This document shows, in pieces, positions 19,592 through 31,059 of a DNA stretch of 64,000 bases; the first letter of the stretch is position 1, and each line of letters begins with the position of its first letter. The stretch comes from Vreelandella maris. GTDB lineage: Bacteria; Pseudomonadota; Gammaproteobacteria; Pseudomonadales; Halomonadaceae. Where the stretch lies: the NCBI RefSeq assembly GCF_013371085.1, contig NZ_JABWCV010000009.1:119572-183571 (forward strand), read 5' to 3'. A program made the translations under genes and the position numbers. Under the pieces are notes generated by a model. That model searched no databases. It was not told the DNA's origin and saw only the letters and a list, made by a program, of their open reading frames with translations.

Positions 19592-19981
19592 TTATTTACC
19601 CATTTTGTCGAAGATTTTATTGAGCTTCTCTTCAAGGGTAGCGGCAGTGAACGGCTTGACGACATAGCCGTTAGCGCCCGCCTGAGCGGCCGCAATGATG
19701 TTTTCTTTTTTCGCTTCAGCGGTCACCATCAACACAGGAAGCCCCTTCAAGGCCTCATCCTGGCGGATCTCCTTGAGCATCTCCAAACCATCCAAATTCG
19801 GCATATTCCAGTCGGATACCACAAACTCGAAATTGCCAGCCCGCAGCTTATTGAGCGCGTCTTGACCATCTTCAGCTTCATCCACATTGGTAAAGCCCAG
19901 TTCCTTAAGCAGACTACGCACGATCCGACGCATGGTGGGAAAGTCATCTACAACCAGGAAACTCATATTCTTATCTGCCAT
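19592..19981 (-). CDS. cheY: Chemotaxis response regulator CheY
   Basis: Single-domain receiver that, once phosphorylated by CheA, binds FliM/FliN at the flagellar switch. At 129 aa it has every signature residue: the acidic DD pair at 12-13, phospho-acceptor Asp57, Thr87 and Lys109, in the same numbering as the E. coli protein. GAGG lies about 7 bp upstream of the ATG. It lies between a chemoreceptor gene and cheZ. Confidence 0.97.
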   Translation of the reverse strand: MADKNMSFLVVDDFPTMRRIVRSLLKELGFTNVDEAEDGQDALNKLRAGNFEFVVSDWNMPNLDGLEMLKEIRQDEALKGLPVLMVTAEAKKENIIAAAQAGANGYVVKPFTAATLEEKLNKIFDKMGK

Positions 19982-20049
19982 CGGTCATCCTCTCGTCAGT
20001 ACATGGCACAGGGGGGACTGGTAAGTACAGTCAGGGTTAAAACGCATCG

Positions 20050-21741
20050 TTAAAATTCTTCCCACTCTTCGTGGTCACTGCGCTGCGCAGCAGGCCGACG
20101 GGCTGGCTGGTCGGCCCTGGCGGCAGGCATTGGCTGAGAGGCTGAAGACGCAGACGGTAGCGACTGGTGCGCTGCCGCCTGCATACCCAACAGTTTGAAG
20201 ACCGCGACGGCCTGCTCCAAACGATTGGCTTGTTCTTCCAACGAAGCCGCTGCGGCAGAGGCTTCTTGCACCAGCGCGGCGTTTTGTTGGGTGACTTGGT
20301 CCATCTGGCCAACGGCTTGGCTGACCTGTTCAATGCCGTCGCTCTGCTCTTGAGAGGCCGCCGAAATTTCATCCATGATATCGGTGACACGGCGTACCGC
20401 GGTGACGACATCAGACATCGTGGTACCTGCCTGCTCGACCAGGGTGGAGCCTTGTTGGATCTGCGTTACCGAGGCATCAATCAGTGTTTTAATCTCTTTG
20501 GCAGCATCGGCACTGCGGCTGGCCAAATTGCGCACTTCCCCCGCCACGACCGCAAAGCCGCGGCCTTGCTCGCCGGCTCGCGCCGCTTCTACCGACGCAT
20601 TGAGGGCCAAAATATTGGTTTGAAAAGCAATCGAATCTATAACGCTGGTGATATCAGCGACTTTTTTCGAGCTGGTAGAGATGCCGTGCATGGTCTGCAC
20701 CACTTGCGCGACAACTTGGCCACCACGCTCAGCAGTGGTTGAAGCGTCGGCTGCCAATGTACTGGCCTGGCGGGCGTTATCGGCATTCTGTTTTACCGTC
20801 GCGGTCATCTCTTCCATGCTGGCGGCAGTTTCCTGAATCGACGCAGCCTGCTGTTCAGTACGCGATGATAGGTCCGCGTTGCCGCTGGCGATTTCACGGG
20901 TACCGTGGTGAATCTCGTTACTGCCTTCACGCACCCGGCTAACGATATTGGTCAGGTTCTGCTGCATGGTGCCCATAGCCCCAAACAGGCGGCCAATTTC
21001 ATTCTTACCCGCTGCCGGCAGCGGATCGGTCAAATCAGCCTCTGCAATCGCATCCAGGCGCTGAATTGCGCCTCTTAGCGGCGCAATTACGGTACGACGC
21101 AAGCCTACGTAAATCACCAACGTCATCAGCAGAGCAAAGATTACTACCCCTGCATTGATCATGGTAAAGAGGTTACCCTGGGCCGCTGCGTCCGAACGAA
21201 TAGTCTCTACCCGCTGAAAACCGTAAGTAACAAATGCGGTTGTGCTGGCAGCCAAACTACCTAAGGGCTCAATCAGCTCATCACGCAGGTTGTTGTAGCG
21301 GGTGAGGTTCATATATTCAAAGGTTTCATGCTGCTGTTTAACCAACCCTAAAACGGTGCGAAAATCTTCAATTAGGGCGCTTCCTAACGCTTCTCCTGCA
21401 GATGTACGCGGGGTCTCGACAAAACGATCAAAGCGTCGCTCGGCACGCTCAATACGATTAGCTGCGACATCGACCTGTGCATTGGACTGCTGAGTCTGGC
21501 CGACCATCAAGTAGTTTGAAGCTGTCTCCATTGCCAACATAGCTTGGTTTAATAGCGAGTCGGCGCGGTTAATCTCATTTAACTGCGCATCGCTAATCTG
21601 ACTGAGCGTTGCCAAGTTATTTTGCGCATTGCGATCAGCCACAACACCCAAACCTGCAATCACTAAAATCAGGGCGACAAAGCAGGTGAGCGCTGCGATC
21701 ACAGCGGCATGAATACTCATGTTGCGCAGTAAACGATTCAT
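20050..21741 (-). CDS. Methyl-accepting chemotaxis protein (periplasmic four-helix-type sensor)
   Basis: A 563-aa transmembrane receptor: membrane segment near 12-34, a helical periplasmic sensor of about 150 residues, a second segment near 190-212, HAMP, then the coiled-coil signalling domain with the conserved hairpin tip ([19 protein letters not shown]). The sensor style fits a four-helix bundle; its ligand is unknown. The tail ends EEWEEF, an xWxxF tether for CheR and CheB. Unlike the enteric order, this receptor lies between cheB and cheY. Confidence 0.93.
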   Translation of the reverse strand: MNRLLRNMSIHAAVIAALTCFVALILVIAGLGVVADRNAQNNLATLSQISDAQLNEINRADSLLNQAMLAMETASNYLMVGQTQQSNAQVDVAANRIERAERRFDRFVETPRTSAGEALGSALIEDFRTVLGLVKQQHETFEYMNLTRYNNLRDELIEPLGSLAASTTAFVTYGFQRVETIRSDAAAQGNLFTMINAGVVIFALLMTLVIYVGLRRTVIAPLRGAIQRLDAIAEADLTDPLPAAGKNEIGRLFGAMGTMQQNLTNIVSRVREGSNEIHHGTREIASGNADLSSRTEQQAASIQETAASMEEMTATVKQNADNARQASTLAADASTTAERGGQVVAQVVQTMHGISTSSKKVADITSVIDSIAFQTNILALNASVEAARAGEQGRGFAVVAGEVRNLASRSADAAKEIKTLIDASVTQIQQGSTLVEQAGTTMSDVVTAVRRVTDIMDEISAASQEQSDGIEQVSQAVGQMDQVTQQNAALVQEASAAAASLEEQANRLEQAVAVFKLLGMQAAAHQSLPSASSASQPMPAARADQPARRPAAQRSDHEEWEEF

Positions 21742-21808
21742 AGGGTTTCCCTTGCGAGCTTATTAAGTTTTTATGCTTAGTTTTTAAGCTAAGTACTGAT
21801 AAATTGCA

Positions 21809-22870
21809 CTACACACGCTGCGCGCGGCCTGAGGCTGCGATCAGCGCCATCATGCGCGTGGGAATGTCGTCTAACGCCACCACTTCCACCGCGCCACCCA
21901 CCGCAATGGCTTCACGGGGCATACCGAAAACCACGCAGGTTTGCTCATTCTGGGCAATGGTCGGCGCGCCTGCTTGGCGCATCTCAAGCAGCCCTGCCGC
22001 GCCGTCTTTGCCCATGCCGGTTAGAATCACCCCAATGGAATTTTTGCCAGCGTGCTGTGCCGCCGAATGAAACAGCACATCGACCGATGGCCGATGGCGG
22101 TTTACAGGTGGGCCGTCGTCTAACCGCACCACGTAGTTAGCGCCGCTGCGCGCCAATTTAAGGTGCTGGTCGCCTGGGGCAATGTAGGCGTGCCCTGGTA
22201 AAACCCGCTCGCCATCGGTTGCCTCTTTTACGGTAATCCGGCACAGCCGGTCTAAGCGCTCGGCAAATGATCGGGTAAAGCCGCCAGGCATATGCTGAGT
22301 AATCAAAATAGCGGGGGCGTTAGCTGGCAAGGGTTCAAGCACTGATCGAATCGCTTCGGTGCCACCGGTCGATGCACCAATAATAATCAGCTTCTCGCTG
22401 GTGACTAACGGGGCCTTTAAGGCCACAGGTGGTGGGGCATTTTTATGCCGCGCCTGGCGAGGTCGTGAGCGCGCCGCAGCACGCAGTTTTTCGGCGATCT
22501 CGTCGGCGTACTCCATCATGCCATTGCGAATACCCAGGCTTGGCTTAGCAACAAAATCAAGCGCACCAAGCTCAAGCGCGCGCAGGGTAATTTCCGAACC
22601 GCTCTGGGTTAGCGACGACACCATGAGCACCGGCATGGGCCGCAGACGCATTAAGCGTTCGAGAAAATCCAGGCCATCCATGCGTGGCATTTCAACGTCT
22701 AGAGTCAACACATCAGGATTGTGCTGCTTGATCAAATCCCTGGCGGCAATAGGGTCAGGCGCTACCGCAACGACTTCCATATCAGGCTGGGAATTAATAA
22801 TTTCCGTTAATAAATCGCGAATTAGCGCCGAATCATCGACACACAGTACTTTGATCTTGGCTGCGCTCAA
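21809..22870 (-). CDS. cheB: Chemotaxis response regulator and methylesterase CheB
   Basis: Removes methyl groups from (and deamidates) chemoreceptors. The 353-aa product has an N-terminal receiver with phospho-acceptor Asp58 and a C-terminal esterase domain with the catalytic serine in [11 protein letters not shown] and a GMGKDGA segment. The open frame runs upstream to 23059, but the start is placed at a TTG at 22870-22868 because a perfect AGGAGG lies 7 bp before it and the product then begins [13 protein letters not shown], typical of CheB. It follows cheR. Confidence 0.95.
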   Translation of the reverse strand: MSAAKIKVLCVDDSALIRDLLTEIINSQPDMEVVAVAPDPIAARDLIKQHNPDVLTLDVEMPRMDGLDFLERLMRLRPMPVLMVSSLTQSGSEITLRALELGALDFVAKPSLGIRNGMMEYADEIAEKLRAAARSRPRQARHKNAPPPVALKAPLVTSEKLIIIGASTGGTEAIRSVLEPLPANAPAILITQHMPGGFTRSFAERLDRLCRITVKEATDGERVLPGHAYIAPGDQHLKLARSGANYVVRLDDGPPVNRHRPSVDVLFHSAAQHAGKNSIGVILTGMGKDGAAGLLEMRQAGAPTIAQNEQTCVVFGMPREAIAVGGAVEVVALDDIPTRMMALIAASGRAQRV

Positions 22871-22961
22871 AGCACGCCTCCTCTTGCTGTAGACGCCTGA
22901 TGTGTGATTGCAACCGCTGGAGCCACAGCGCCTGAAGCGATCATAAAGACACGACAATTGT

Positions 22962-23834
22962 TCATTTTTTTGCCAGGGTATAGACGGTCTGGCCGCGTAG
23001 TTTGAAAGCGTCGCTGATATACGAGAAGTTTTCTGAGTGGCCGGCAAACAGCAACCCATCCGGCTTCATCAGTGGCGCAAATCGCTTGAGTATTTTTGAT
23101 TGAGTATCTTTATCAAAATAAATCATGATGTTCCGGCAGAACACCGCATCAAAAAGGCCCTTAATTGGCCATTGCGGCGCCAGCAGGTTAAGTGGCTGAA
23201 ACTCGACGAGGGCCGATACTTCAGGCCGGATCCGCGCAAAGCCTGCATGATTACCGGTACCTTTCTGGAAAAAACGCTTTACCCGCACTTCATCAAGCTT
23301 GCGCACCTGTTCTAGCGGGTAGACGCCTGCGCGGGCTCTGGCCAACGCATCCGTATCGATATCGGTGGCAATTACTTTGGCTTGTGACGCTTTAGCGCCT
23401 AGCGTTTCCAAAAGTGTCATGGCTAGTGAGTAGGGCTCCTCCCCAGTGGAGGCTGCCGAACACCAGATTGTGACCGGGTCTTGCTTATTTTTTATATGCT
23501 CAGCGAGCAGCGGAAAATGGTGCGCTTCACGAAAAAAAGCCGTGAGATTGGTCGTCAGTGCGTTGGTGAACGCCTCCCACTCCTTAGCCTCGGGCTGGCG
23601 CTCCAGGCGCTGCAGATAATCGGTAAAGCGCGTCAGGCCATGGTGGCGTAGCCGCTTGGCTAGGCGGCTATAGACCATTTCACGCTTATGTTCTGCCAGC
23701 ACAATCCCGGCACGCTGATAAATCAGTTCACGAATACGCTTAAAATCCGCATCGGTGAGTATCAGATCGCGCTCAATCTGATTATTGGATGCCCACTGAC
23801 CAGCATCTACAACCCCTTCACTTTGTTCGGTCAA
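22962..23834 (-). CDS. cheR: Chemotaxis methyltransferase CheR
   Basis: Methylates receptor glutamates with S-adenosylmethionine. The roughly 290-aa product has an N-terminal helical domain and a SAM-binding fold ([17 protein letters not shown]), plus [10 protein letters not shown] near the C-terminus. Start: the frame opens at a GTG at 23846, but a TTG at 23834 overlaps the stop of the upstream receptor gene as TTGA and has GGAG/GGGAAG upstream, so coupling there is preferred. The choice is uncertain by four codons. The receptors encoded nearby end in xWxxF tails that CheR can grip. Confidence 0.93.
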   Translation of the reverse strand: MTEQSEGVVDAGQWASNNQIERDLILTDADFKRIRELIYQRAGIVLAEHKREMVYSRLAKRLRHHGLTRFTDYLQRLERQPEAKEWEAFTNALTTNLTAFFREAHHFPLLAEHIKNKQDPVTIWCSAASTGEEPYSLAMTLLETLGAKASQAKVIATDIDTDALARARAGVYPLEQVRKLDEVRVKRFFQKGTGNHAGFARIRPEVSALVEFQPLNLLAPQWPIKGLFDAVFCRNIMIYFDKDTQSKILKRFAPLMKPDGLLFAGHSENFSYISDAFKLRGQTVYTLAKK

Positions 23835-26002
23835 AACGCTTCCCACTCCTCTACTGAGGCTGCTTGCCGTTTAACGGGCGAATGAGGCGACGTTGCACTA
23901 GGCGGCTGAGCGGCTAGTGCGCTGGGCATCTGCGCGACGGGGTTGGTTGCTGTTAACGCAGGTGGACGTAAAGCGCCATTGCTGTTTAAGCGAAATGCTT
24001 CTACCGATAGCGCTAATAGTCCCGCCTGTTTCTCTAAGGAAACGGCCGCACGAGCCGTCTCTTGAACACGCAAGGCATTACGCTGTGTCGCTTGATCCAT
24101 TTCCGCCACCGCTTGGTTGACCTGCGTAATTCCATTACTCTGCTCTTCAGAAGCGGCCGAAATCTCATGCATAATTTGGGTCACGCTACGTGCAGCTTCT
24201 GCCACTTCGCCGATCGCCTCTTCAGCTTTGGTTACCAAACTGGCACCGGCGCTAACCTCGCGATTAGAGCCATCAATCAGACCACGAATTTCTTGAGCAG
24301 CGCCTGCACTGCGGCCCGCCAGATTACGCACCTCTTCGGCGACCACCGCAAAACCACGCCCATGCTCGCCTGCACGTGCCGCCTCTACCGAAGCATTCAG
24401 CGCCAGAATATTGGTCTGAAATGCTATTGAGTCGATCACGTTGATGATATCGGCCATCTGCTGGGAGCTTTGGGTAATCCGCTGCATATTGTCGACCAGC
24501 TGTGCCATTAGCTCGCCAGTATTTGTCACCTGGATAGCATTGTTATCGGCTAAGCGGCGGGCTTCTTGAGCATTTTCGCTGTTTTGTCGCACCGTAGAGG
24601 TCATTTCTTCCATGCTGGAAGCCGTCTGCTGCAGAGAGGCCGCTTGCTGCTCAGTGCGCGCCGATAGCTCTTCATTACCACTGGCAATGTCCCGGGCAGC
24701 GGGAGTGACAACATCAATACCCCCTTTGACGTCGGCGATGATGCTGCTGAGGCTCTTGCGCATGGTGTTGAGCGAGTCCATTAGCTGGCCCACTTCGTCA
24801 CGCCTCGGCGGAGGCACTTTTGTCGCCAAATTTCCGCCTGCAATTTGCAGCGTAAAACGCGCCGCACTTTTTAAGGGGCGAATAATCGAACGCAGCGTCA
24901 ATACGCCAATCAAAATGAGCAACAATAAACCAACACCAAGCACGATGGCTTGCGCACCGAGCATGGTGGCTTGCCCTTGCTGGGCGTCAACGGCCATGGA
25001 TTCCGCTGCTTGTTGTTTCTGTGCGATCAGTTGATTAACCATTCCTGACAAGTCGCGGCCATCGCTGTTCATCACGCTAATGACTGCATCTAATCCGGTA
25101 AAGGCTTGATAGGTTTCTTCCGCTTGCAAAACGCTGGCAGCTTGGCCCATGCCATTGTCTAAAAATAACTGTAACTGCTGATCAAACTCACCAGCGAGTT
25201 CGGTCTTATTGACGTTTCGAGAGTAGTACTCCTGCCATACGGCGGCGACTTCTGCGGTGCTCTCCTCAATACTTTCGCCCATTTCAAAACGCTGATTGAT
25301 GAGATCCATTCGCTCAGGCTCAATCATCGCTTGTCGGGTTTGGGCGATGGTTTGATCGATTTGCTGCAAGCGAATGACATCGCGCAGACCATCATTATTT
25401 AGCTGCGCCAAACGCTCGCCCGAGGCATTTAAGCCATATAGCCCCAAGCCTCCACTCATTAGCAGTAGCACACCAGCCACAATAATCATGCCTGCCAGTT
25501 TTGCCCGAATGGTATCGAGTCGCACTCGAGCCAGACGGCTGAACACACCTTTCTGACGCAGACGTCCTTTATCCAAATAGAGCCGTTTATTGCGTCCTTC
25601 TCGTAGGTCAGCGTAAGCCCGCTCCGCTTGCTCTATGGCCTCCCGTGCGGCTTGAACACGTACCGAGGTGTAACCCACCACGTGTTCATCTTCGATAATC
25701 GGTGTCACGCTGGCATCCACCCAGTAGTGGTCACCGTTTTTGCAGCGGTTTTTAACCAGCCCGCGCCACGTTTCTCCCGTTTGCACGGTTTGCCAGAGGT
25801 TTTCAAAGGCTGCTGGTGGCATATCGGGGTGACGTATCAGGTTGTGCGGCGCACCTATCAGCTCTGCGTGATCAAAACCACTAATATCGATAAACGCGGG
25901 GTTTGCATAGGTAATACGCCCTTTGGTATCGGTACGTGAGACTAAGAAATCATCTTCTTTTAACTCGATTTCACGCTGAGAGACTGGCTGGTTATTACGC
26001 AT
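23831..26002 (-). CDS. Aer-like PAS chemoreceptor with an added periplasmic domain
   Basis: A 723-aa receptor. Residues about 15-115 form a PAS domain of Aer type ([17 protein letters not shown], then [14 protein letters not shown]), which in Aer holds FAD and senses redox or energy state. Unlike Aer, two separate membrane segments (about 169-190 and 350-372) enclose about 160 residues of helical periplasmic sequence. HAMP and a signalling domain with the standard tip follow. The tail ends EEWEAF. AAGGT precedes the ATG. FAD binding is inferred from resemblance only. Confidence 0.92.
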   Translation of the reverse strand: MRNNQPVSQREIELKEDDFLVSRTDTKGRITYANPAFIDISGFDHAELIGAPHNLIRHPDMPPAAFENLWQTVQTGETWRGLVKNRCKNGDHYWVDASVTPIIEDEHVVGYTSVRVQAAREAIEQAERAYADLREGRNKRLYLDKGRLRQKGVFSRLARVRLDTIRAKLAGMIIVAGVLLLMSGGLGLYGLNASGERLAQLNNDGLRDVIRLQQIDQTIAQTRQAMIEPERMDLINQRFEMGESIEESTAEVAAVWQEYYSRNVNKTELAGEFDQQLQLFLDNGMGQAASVLQAEETYQAFTGLDAVISVMNSDGRDLSGMVNQLIAQKQQAAESMAVDAQQGQATMLGAQAIVLGVGLLLLILIGVLTLRSIIRPLKSAARFTLQIAGGNLATKVPPPRRDEVGQLMDSLNTMRKSLSSIIADVKGGIDVVTPAARDIASGNEELSARTEQQAASLQQTASSMEEMTSTVRQNSENAQEARRLADNNAIQVTNTGELMAQLVDNMQRITQSSQQMADIINVIDSIAFQTNILALNASVEAARAGEHGRGFAVVAEEVRNLAGRSAGAAQEIRGLIDGSNREVSAGASLVTKAEEAIGEVAEAARSVTQIMHEISAASEEQSNGITQVNQAVAEMDQATQRNALRVQETARAAVSLEKQAGLLALSVEAFRLNSNGALRPPALTATNPVAQMPSALAAQPPSATSPHSPVKRQAASVEEWEAF

Positions 26003-26060
26003 GATCTACCTTTTTAGTGTTTTATTATTCATTAAGAGCGTGCCTGCCCTACCAGACACG

Positions 26061-27362
26061 TTAAAACGGTGCCCACTCTTCGCTGTGTTCTGCTGATTGT
26101 CTGTGACTCGCTAGGGGCGGGTGCGCTACTGCAGCCAGGGCTGGCGTAGGCATGGCAGAAGAAGAGTGAGGGTTTGATGTTTCAGTGACACGGAAGCGCT
26201 CCACTGCTTCACGTAAACGAGCCGCTTCACTTTCCAGCTCATTGGCACTTCGCGCCGCCTGCTGAACCAGTTGGGCATTTTGCTGCACCACCTGGTCCAT
26301 TTGTGCAACGGCTTGATTCACTTGGCTAATACCGCTGCTTTGCTGTGCAGAAGCGGCGGCAATATCATCCATAATGTCACTGACGCGCTGAACAGCCGCC
26401 ACCAGATCTTGCATCGTTTGCCCGGCTTGATTGACGCGCTGAGTGCCGGTATCGACTTTATTGAGCGAGGCTTCAATCAGCGTTCGGATCTCTTTTGAAG
26501 CAGCAGCACTGCGGCTGGCCAGGCTGCGCACTTCCTGTGCGACCACCGCGAACCCCCTACCATGTTCGCCAGCACGAGCAGCCTCTACGGAGGCATTCAG
26601 CGCCAAAATATTGGTCTGAAACGCAATATTATCGATAACCGTTATGATATCCGACACTTGGTGTGAGCTAGCACTGATCTCTTGCATGGTATCAACGATT
26701 TGCCCGACTTCTTCACCGCTACGTCGTGCAGTTAACGTCGCGCTACCGGCCAGTTGGCTGGCTTGACGAGCATTCTCAGCATTGTGGCCTACCGTAGAGG
26801 CTAACTGCTCCATGCTGGAAGCGGTTTCTACTAACGAAGATGCCTGCTGCTCTGTGCGTGAAGAGAGGTCGTTATTACCACTGGCAATTTGCTGGGAGCG
26901 CTCATAAATCGATGTGCCGCTAGTGCGCACGGTGCCTACCGTTTGGGAGATAGAGCTCTGCATGTGCGCCATCGCACTGTAGAGACGCCCAATCTCATTA
27001 TTACCCGGCGCAGTAATGTGTTGACTTAGGTCGCCCTGCGCCATGCGCTCAAAATGACCCACCAAGCGATCTAATGGGCGCAACACGTTAGTGGTTACTC
27101 CCCAGATCACCACGATAACTGTAGTCACCGTCATCGCTACGATGCCAATTAACGTCCAGCGTATCGTGGTGGCAAACGCACTGAAGGCGGCTTGCTGGGT
27201 CTGCACATCGTTAGACGCTTGCACAATTGCCGCGCCATGGTGCAATGCATAAAGGCCGATACCACTGGCAATTAAGACGAGTACTGACAGGGTCGCAAGC
27301 ACTAGGCCCCAACTTAAACGCACCGTCATATTATTCATTAATTGCCGCATTTGCTGTGTCAC
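26061..27362 (-). CDS. Methyl-accepting chemotaxis protein with minimal periplasmic loop
   Basis: A 433-aa receptor with two membrane segments (about 16-40 and 68-92) joined by a periplasmic stretch of only about 28 residues, too short for a ligand-binding domain. HAMP and a full signalling domain follow, ending in EEWAPF. It may sense membrane or energy state, or act as an adaptor in receptor arrays. The frame opens at 27410, but a GTG at 27362 has GGAG 8 bp upstream and is chosen. It follows cheW, in the place of tar in enteric gene order. Confidence 0.9.
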   Translation of the reverse strand: MTQQMRQLMNNMTVRLSWGLVLATLSVLVLIASGIGLYALHHGAAIVQASNDVQTQQAAFSAFATTIRWTLIGIVAMTVTTVIVVIWGVTTNVLRPLDRLVGHFERMAQGDLSQHITAPGNNEIGRLYSAMAHMQSSISQTVGTVRTSGTSIYERSQQIASGNNDLSSRTEQQASSLVETASSMEQLASTVGHNAENARQASQLAGSATLTARRSGEEVGQIVDTMQEISASSHQVSDIITVIDNIAFQTNILALNASVEAARAGEHGRGFAVVAQEVRSLASRSAAASKEIRTLIEASLNKVDTGTQRVNQAGQTMQDLVAAVQRVSDIMDDIAAASAQQSSGISQVNQAVAQMDQVVQQNAQLVQQAARSANELESEAARLREAVERFRVTETSNPHSSSAMPTPALAAVAHPPLASHRQSAEHSEEWAPF

Positions 27363-27483
27363 GCCCTTTTCTCCACGCACAAACGGCGCTCTCGGTGCTT
27401 TCCATAGCACGAGAATGCATCATTAGGTAGAACGTACCCGGCATGTTCCCTATGCCTTTTCCCTATGCCTTACTTTCTTAGTT

Positions 27484-27981
27484 TTAGTGGCTGCTGGTGC
27501 TGTCGACTAACGCCATCTCTTCACTGGTCAGCAGCTTATCGATATCGACCAGTACCAACATACGATCATCTAAGCTACCTAAGCCGCTCAGGAAATCAGA
27601 CGAGAGCGTGACACCAAATTCCGGCGCCGGTTTAATTTGATCGGGGATTAACGTCATCACATCAGAGACGCCATCTACCACGATGCCGACCACCCGGTCT
27701 GCGACGTTGACGACAATCACCACCGTCTGGCCACCGTATTCGACGTTCTCAAGATGAAACTTAATACGCAGGTCGACGATCGGCACAATCACGCCGCGCA
27801 GGTTGGTGACCCCCTTGATAAAGTCAGGCGCATTGGCAATCCGGGTCACGTTTTCGTACCCGCGGATTTCCTGCACTTTCAAAATATCAATGGCGTACTC
27901 TTCATCACCCAATGAAAACACGAGAAATTCGCGGTTTTCGGCTTCTGCGGCTAATACCGCCCCACTGTTGGCTTGACTCAT
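27484..27981 (-). CDS. cheW: Chemotaxis coupling protein CheW
   Basis: Links chemoreceptors to the kinase CheA. The 165-aa protein is a single CheW domain with the conserved segments [31 protein letters not shown] and VVDGVSDV. The start overlaps the cheA stop by 4 bp (ATGA), so the two are translated together. Confidence 0.97.
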   Translation of the reverse strand: MSQANSGAVLAAEAENREFLVFSLGDEEYAIDILKVQEIRGYENVTRIANAPDFIKGVTNLRGVIVPIVDLRIKFHLENVEYGGQTVVIVVNVADRVVGIVVDGVSDVMTLIPDQIKPAPEFGVTLSSDFLSGLGSLDDRMLVLVDIDKLLTSEEMALVDSTSSH

Positions 27982-30080
27982 AACGGCTCAGCCTCCTTGA
28001 AAAATGAAAGGTTTTGATTGTTCACTACTTTTTTGCCTGCTTCTTTTTTGTACCGACTTAAGCGATGTAAACCAGTAATATCCAGAATTAACGCAACGCT
28101 GCCATCGCCTAAAATGGTAGCGGCCGAGATCCCCGGTACTTTGCGGTAATTGTCTTCCAAATTCTTGACCACGACCTGCTGCTGCCCGATCAATTCATCC
28201 ACCAACATGGCGTAACGACGGCCTTCGCCCTGTACAATAACGGCAATACTTTTGGTGGGATCGGTAATGGCATTGGCAACATCCAGTACTTCGTGAATAG
28301 CGATAACGGGCAGGTACTCATCGCGCACTTTGATGACCACATCGTCGCCAGCCATGGCGTACATATCGTCTTTAGAGGGCTGAAGCGACTCAAGCACCGT
28401 GGAAAGCGGCAGAATAAATGTCTCGCCGCCGACCTTGATCGACATACCATCCAAAATAGCCAGCGTAAGGGGCAATACGATACGCGTATTGGTCCCCTCA
28501 CCTAGCTTCGACTGAATTTCGACGCGCCCCCCCATGCTTTGAATGTTGCGCTTAACGACATCCATACCCACACCACGGCCGGAAACGTCGGTGACCTCTT
28601 TGGCGGTTGAAAAACCAGGGGCGAAGATAAGCTGAAAAACCTCTTCGTCAGACATGGAATCGGAGACGTTAATACCATTTTCGCGGGCTTTAGCGAGCAG
28701 ACGGTCACGATCCATACCAGCACCGTCGTCGCGCACTTCAATTAAAATATTACCGCCTTGATGGCGCGCTGATAGGGTTAATTTACCTACACGCGGCTTG
28801 CCAATCGCTTCACGTACATCAGGCATTTCAACGCCGTGATCAAGGCTATTGCGCACCAAGTGGGTTAATGGATCGGTGATCCGCTCCACCAGGCTCTTAT
28901 CCAATTCGGTCGACTTGCCTTCGGTAACCAGCTCAATCTCTTTACCTAGCTTCCCGGCGGTGTCGCGCACTACGCGTGGAAAGCGACTGAAGACAAACTC
29001 CATGGGGATCATACGAATCGACATGACCGCCTCTTGGAGGTCACGCGCATTGCGCTGAAGCAGGCTCATGCCATTTTGCAGTGAGCTATTACCCACTGAC
29101 TGATCTTCTAAATCACTAACCGTTTGATCAAGCATCGACTGGGTGATGATCAGCTCACCCACCAAGTTGATAATTTGATCGACTTTATCCACAGAGACGC
29201 GGATTGAAGATGACTCGGCGGCGGCTTTTTTAGGTTTCTCTTTGGTCGCTGCTTTTGCCGGACTCGCCTTTGAGGCTGTCTTTTCCGCAGGCGCTTGCGG
29301 CGCAGGAGCTACAGGCGCCGAAGCTTCTGGCTCAGCGGTTGCTGGCGCGGCGTTTGATGACTCAGCAGCAACGCCCTCGACAGCGGTAATCTCAATTTGA
29401 TCTGGCTCGATAATAAAGCACATGACCGCTTCAATATCGTCCGCACTGTCGCTACTTTTAAGGATGACCTCGTAACGCTTTGCATCGCCGGATTGGGACT
29501 GCACTTCGCCAAGCTGCTCTAACTCCTCAACCAGCAAAATGCGGTCTTTATCGACAACATTCAGCAGGGCCACTAACAGAAGTCCGTCTGCGCCTTGCTC
29601 TTCGCTACTGCTTGCTTCTGCGCTGTTTTCACTGGCAGCAGGTGCAGACTTGGGCTCAGCCGCTGGAATAGATGGTCCATCTAACTGTTGACCAATTTCA
29701 TCCAGGGCAATCTGTTGTAGCGTTTGGCAAATGCGCTCAAATGCCTCTTGGTTTGGCTCCTCTTCGCTACGGTAGGCATCGAGTTGCTCATGCATGATGT
29801 CTTTAGCCTCTAAAAAGGTATCCACGAGGTCGGCGCGCAGCGTTAGCTCACCCTTACGTGCGTAATCGAGAAGGTTTTCCAAAATATGCGTGGTTTTCTG
29901 TAACACGACAAAACCAAAGGTTCCTGCTCCCCCTTTGATCGAGTGGGCGGCACGGAAAATAGCATTGAGCTGTTCACTGTCTGGATCATCAACATCCAGC
30001 TCCAACAAATGCTGCTCCATATCCGACAGTAGCTCTTCTGCCTCTTCAAAAAAGGTGTCAAAAAAATCCGCTATATCCAT
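27978..30080 (-). CDS. cheA: Chemotaxis histidine kinase CheA
   Basis: Receptor-controlled kinase that phosphorylates CheY and CheB. The 700-aa protein shows an HPt domain with phospho-accepting His46 ([10 protein letters not shown]), a variable Ala/Pro-rich linker region with P2 (about 135-290), a dimerisation helix pair (about 295-360), a histidine-kinase ATPase domain with N box [12 protein letters not shown] and G boxes, and a C-terminal CheW-like domain. GGAGCGG precedes the ATG. It follows motB in the enteric motAB-cheAW order. Confidence 0.97.
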   Translation of the reverse strand: MDIADFFDTFFEEAEELLSDMEQHLLELDVDDPDSEQLNAIFRAAHSIKGGAGTFGFVVLQKTTHILENLLDYARKGELTLRADLVDTFLEAKDIMHEQLDAYRSEEEPNQEAFERICQTLQQIALDEIGQQLDGPSIPAAEPKSAPAASENSAEASSSEEQGADGLLLVALLNVVDKDRILLVEELEQLGEVQSQSGDAKRYEVILKSSDSADDIEAVMCFIIEPDQIEITAVEGVAAESSNAAPATAEPEASAPVAPAPQAPAEKTASKASPAKAATKEKPKKAAAESSSIRVSVDKVDQIINLVGELIITQSMLDQTVSDLEDQSVGNSSLQNGMSLLQRNARDLQEAVMSIRMIPMEFVFSRFPRVVRDTAGKLGKEIELVTEGKSTELDKSLVERITDPLTHLVRNSLDHGVEMPDVREAIGKPRVGKLTLSARHQGGNILIEVRDDGAGMDRDRLLAKARENGINVSDSMSDEEVFQLIFAPGFSTAKEVTDVSGRGVGMDVVKRNIQSMGGRVEIQSKLGEGTNTRIVLPLTLAILDGMSIKVGGETFILPLSTVLESLQPSKDDMYAMAGDDVVIKVRDEYLPVIAIHEVLDVANAITDPTKSIAVIVQGEGRRYAMLVDELIGQQQVVVKNLEDNYRKVPGISAATILGDGSVALILDITGLHRLSRYKKEAGKKVVNNQNLSFFKEAEPL

Positions 30081-30132
30081 TCACCGCTCCACCCTTAACG
30101 TCGCTTTTATGAAAGGCTCTGACAGGCTCAGG

Positions 30133-31059
30133 TCACTCTGGATCTTGCGCCTGAGGCTCGTCTTGTTGTGGTAATTCTATTAGCGCTTCAGCCGCATCGT
30201 CCGGCAGTGAAGCTCCCGGGCCCATAATGGCTGGATTACGGATCGCTTCGGCTATTTCGGGCAGCAGCACCACCAGCTCTATGCGCCGATTAATGGGGTC
30301 TGTTGGCTCAGTCTCCGGCAACATGACACGGTCTGCAAAGCCTGATACGCGAAGCAATTGACCTGGGTCAAACCCGCCGGCAATAAGCTCTCGACGCGAC
30401 GCGTTAGCGCGATCATTAGAGAGCTCCCAGTTGCTATAGCCGCTATAGCCTCCCGCATAGGGAACGCTATCGGTATGGCCACTGATACTTAGTTCATTGG
30501 GTAGCTCGTTAAGTAGTGGCGCGATAGTGCGCAGTAGACTGCGCATATAAGGCGCGACTTGGTCACTACCCAACTCAAACATGGGCCGCTGATCTGTATC
30601 TAATAACTGTATACGAAGCCCTTCTCGAGTTAGGTCAAAGCGCATCTGAGAGCGCAACTGGCGTAGCTCGGGATCTCGCTCGATTGCTCGCTCGATACGC
30701 TCTTGCACATTCATAAAGAAGCGTCGATCCTGCGAACTAGGGCGAGAGCGCTGAAGGCTATCAATCATTGCCCGCTCCCCATCGCTATGAGTAGGATCCG
30801 GCCCACCGCCAGGAATCGCACTGGTACTACCCGAACGATCGCCCCCCGTAATGGCGCTAATCAGTGGGGTACTGAAGTACTCTGCTACGCCCCTGCGCGT
30901 CTCTTCACTGGAAACGCTCAAAAGCCATAGCACCAAAAAAAAGGCCATCAGAGCAGTCATAAAATCTGCTAGAGCAATTTTCCAAGCACCGCCGTGATGG
31001 GCGTGGACGACTTTTTTGCGTCGAATGACGATTGGACGCTTGTCACCCCCCTTACTCAT
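30133..31059 (-). CDS. motB: Flagellar stator protein MotB
   Basis: Peptidoglycan-anchored stator subunit, 308 aa. A basic N-terminal tail is followed by one membrane segment carrying the proton-binding Asp32 (LADFMTALMAFF), at the same position as in E. coli MotB. The C-terminal OmpA-like domain has SGHTDSVPY and NWELSNDRA. The ATG overlaps the motA stop (ATGA). It belongs with MotA, as distinct from the MotCD pair at 9.9-11.4 kb. Confidence 0.96.
   Translation of the reverse strand: MSKGGDKRPIVIRRKKVVHAHHGGAWKIALADFMTALMAFFLVLWLLSVSSEETRRGVAEYFSTPLISAITGGDRSGSTSAIPGGGPDPTHSDGERAMIDSLQRSRPSSQDRRFFMNVQERIERAIERDPELRQLRSQMRFDLTREGLRIQLLDTDQRPMFELGSDQVAPYMRSLLRTIAPLLNELPNELSISGHTDSVPYAGGYSGYSNWELSNDRANASRRELIAGGFDPGQLLRVSGFADRVMLPETEPTDPINRRIELVVLLPEIAEAIRNPAIMGPGASLPDDAAEALIELPQQDEPQAQDPE

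Noticed and set aside
27225..27265. GCCGATAC at about 27251 as a sigma-28 -10
   Set aside because: It lies inside a receptor gene on the opposite strand and has no TAAA-like -35 at the required distance.
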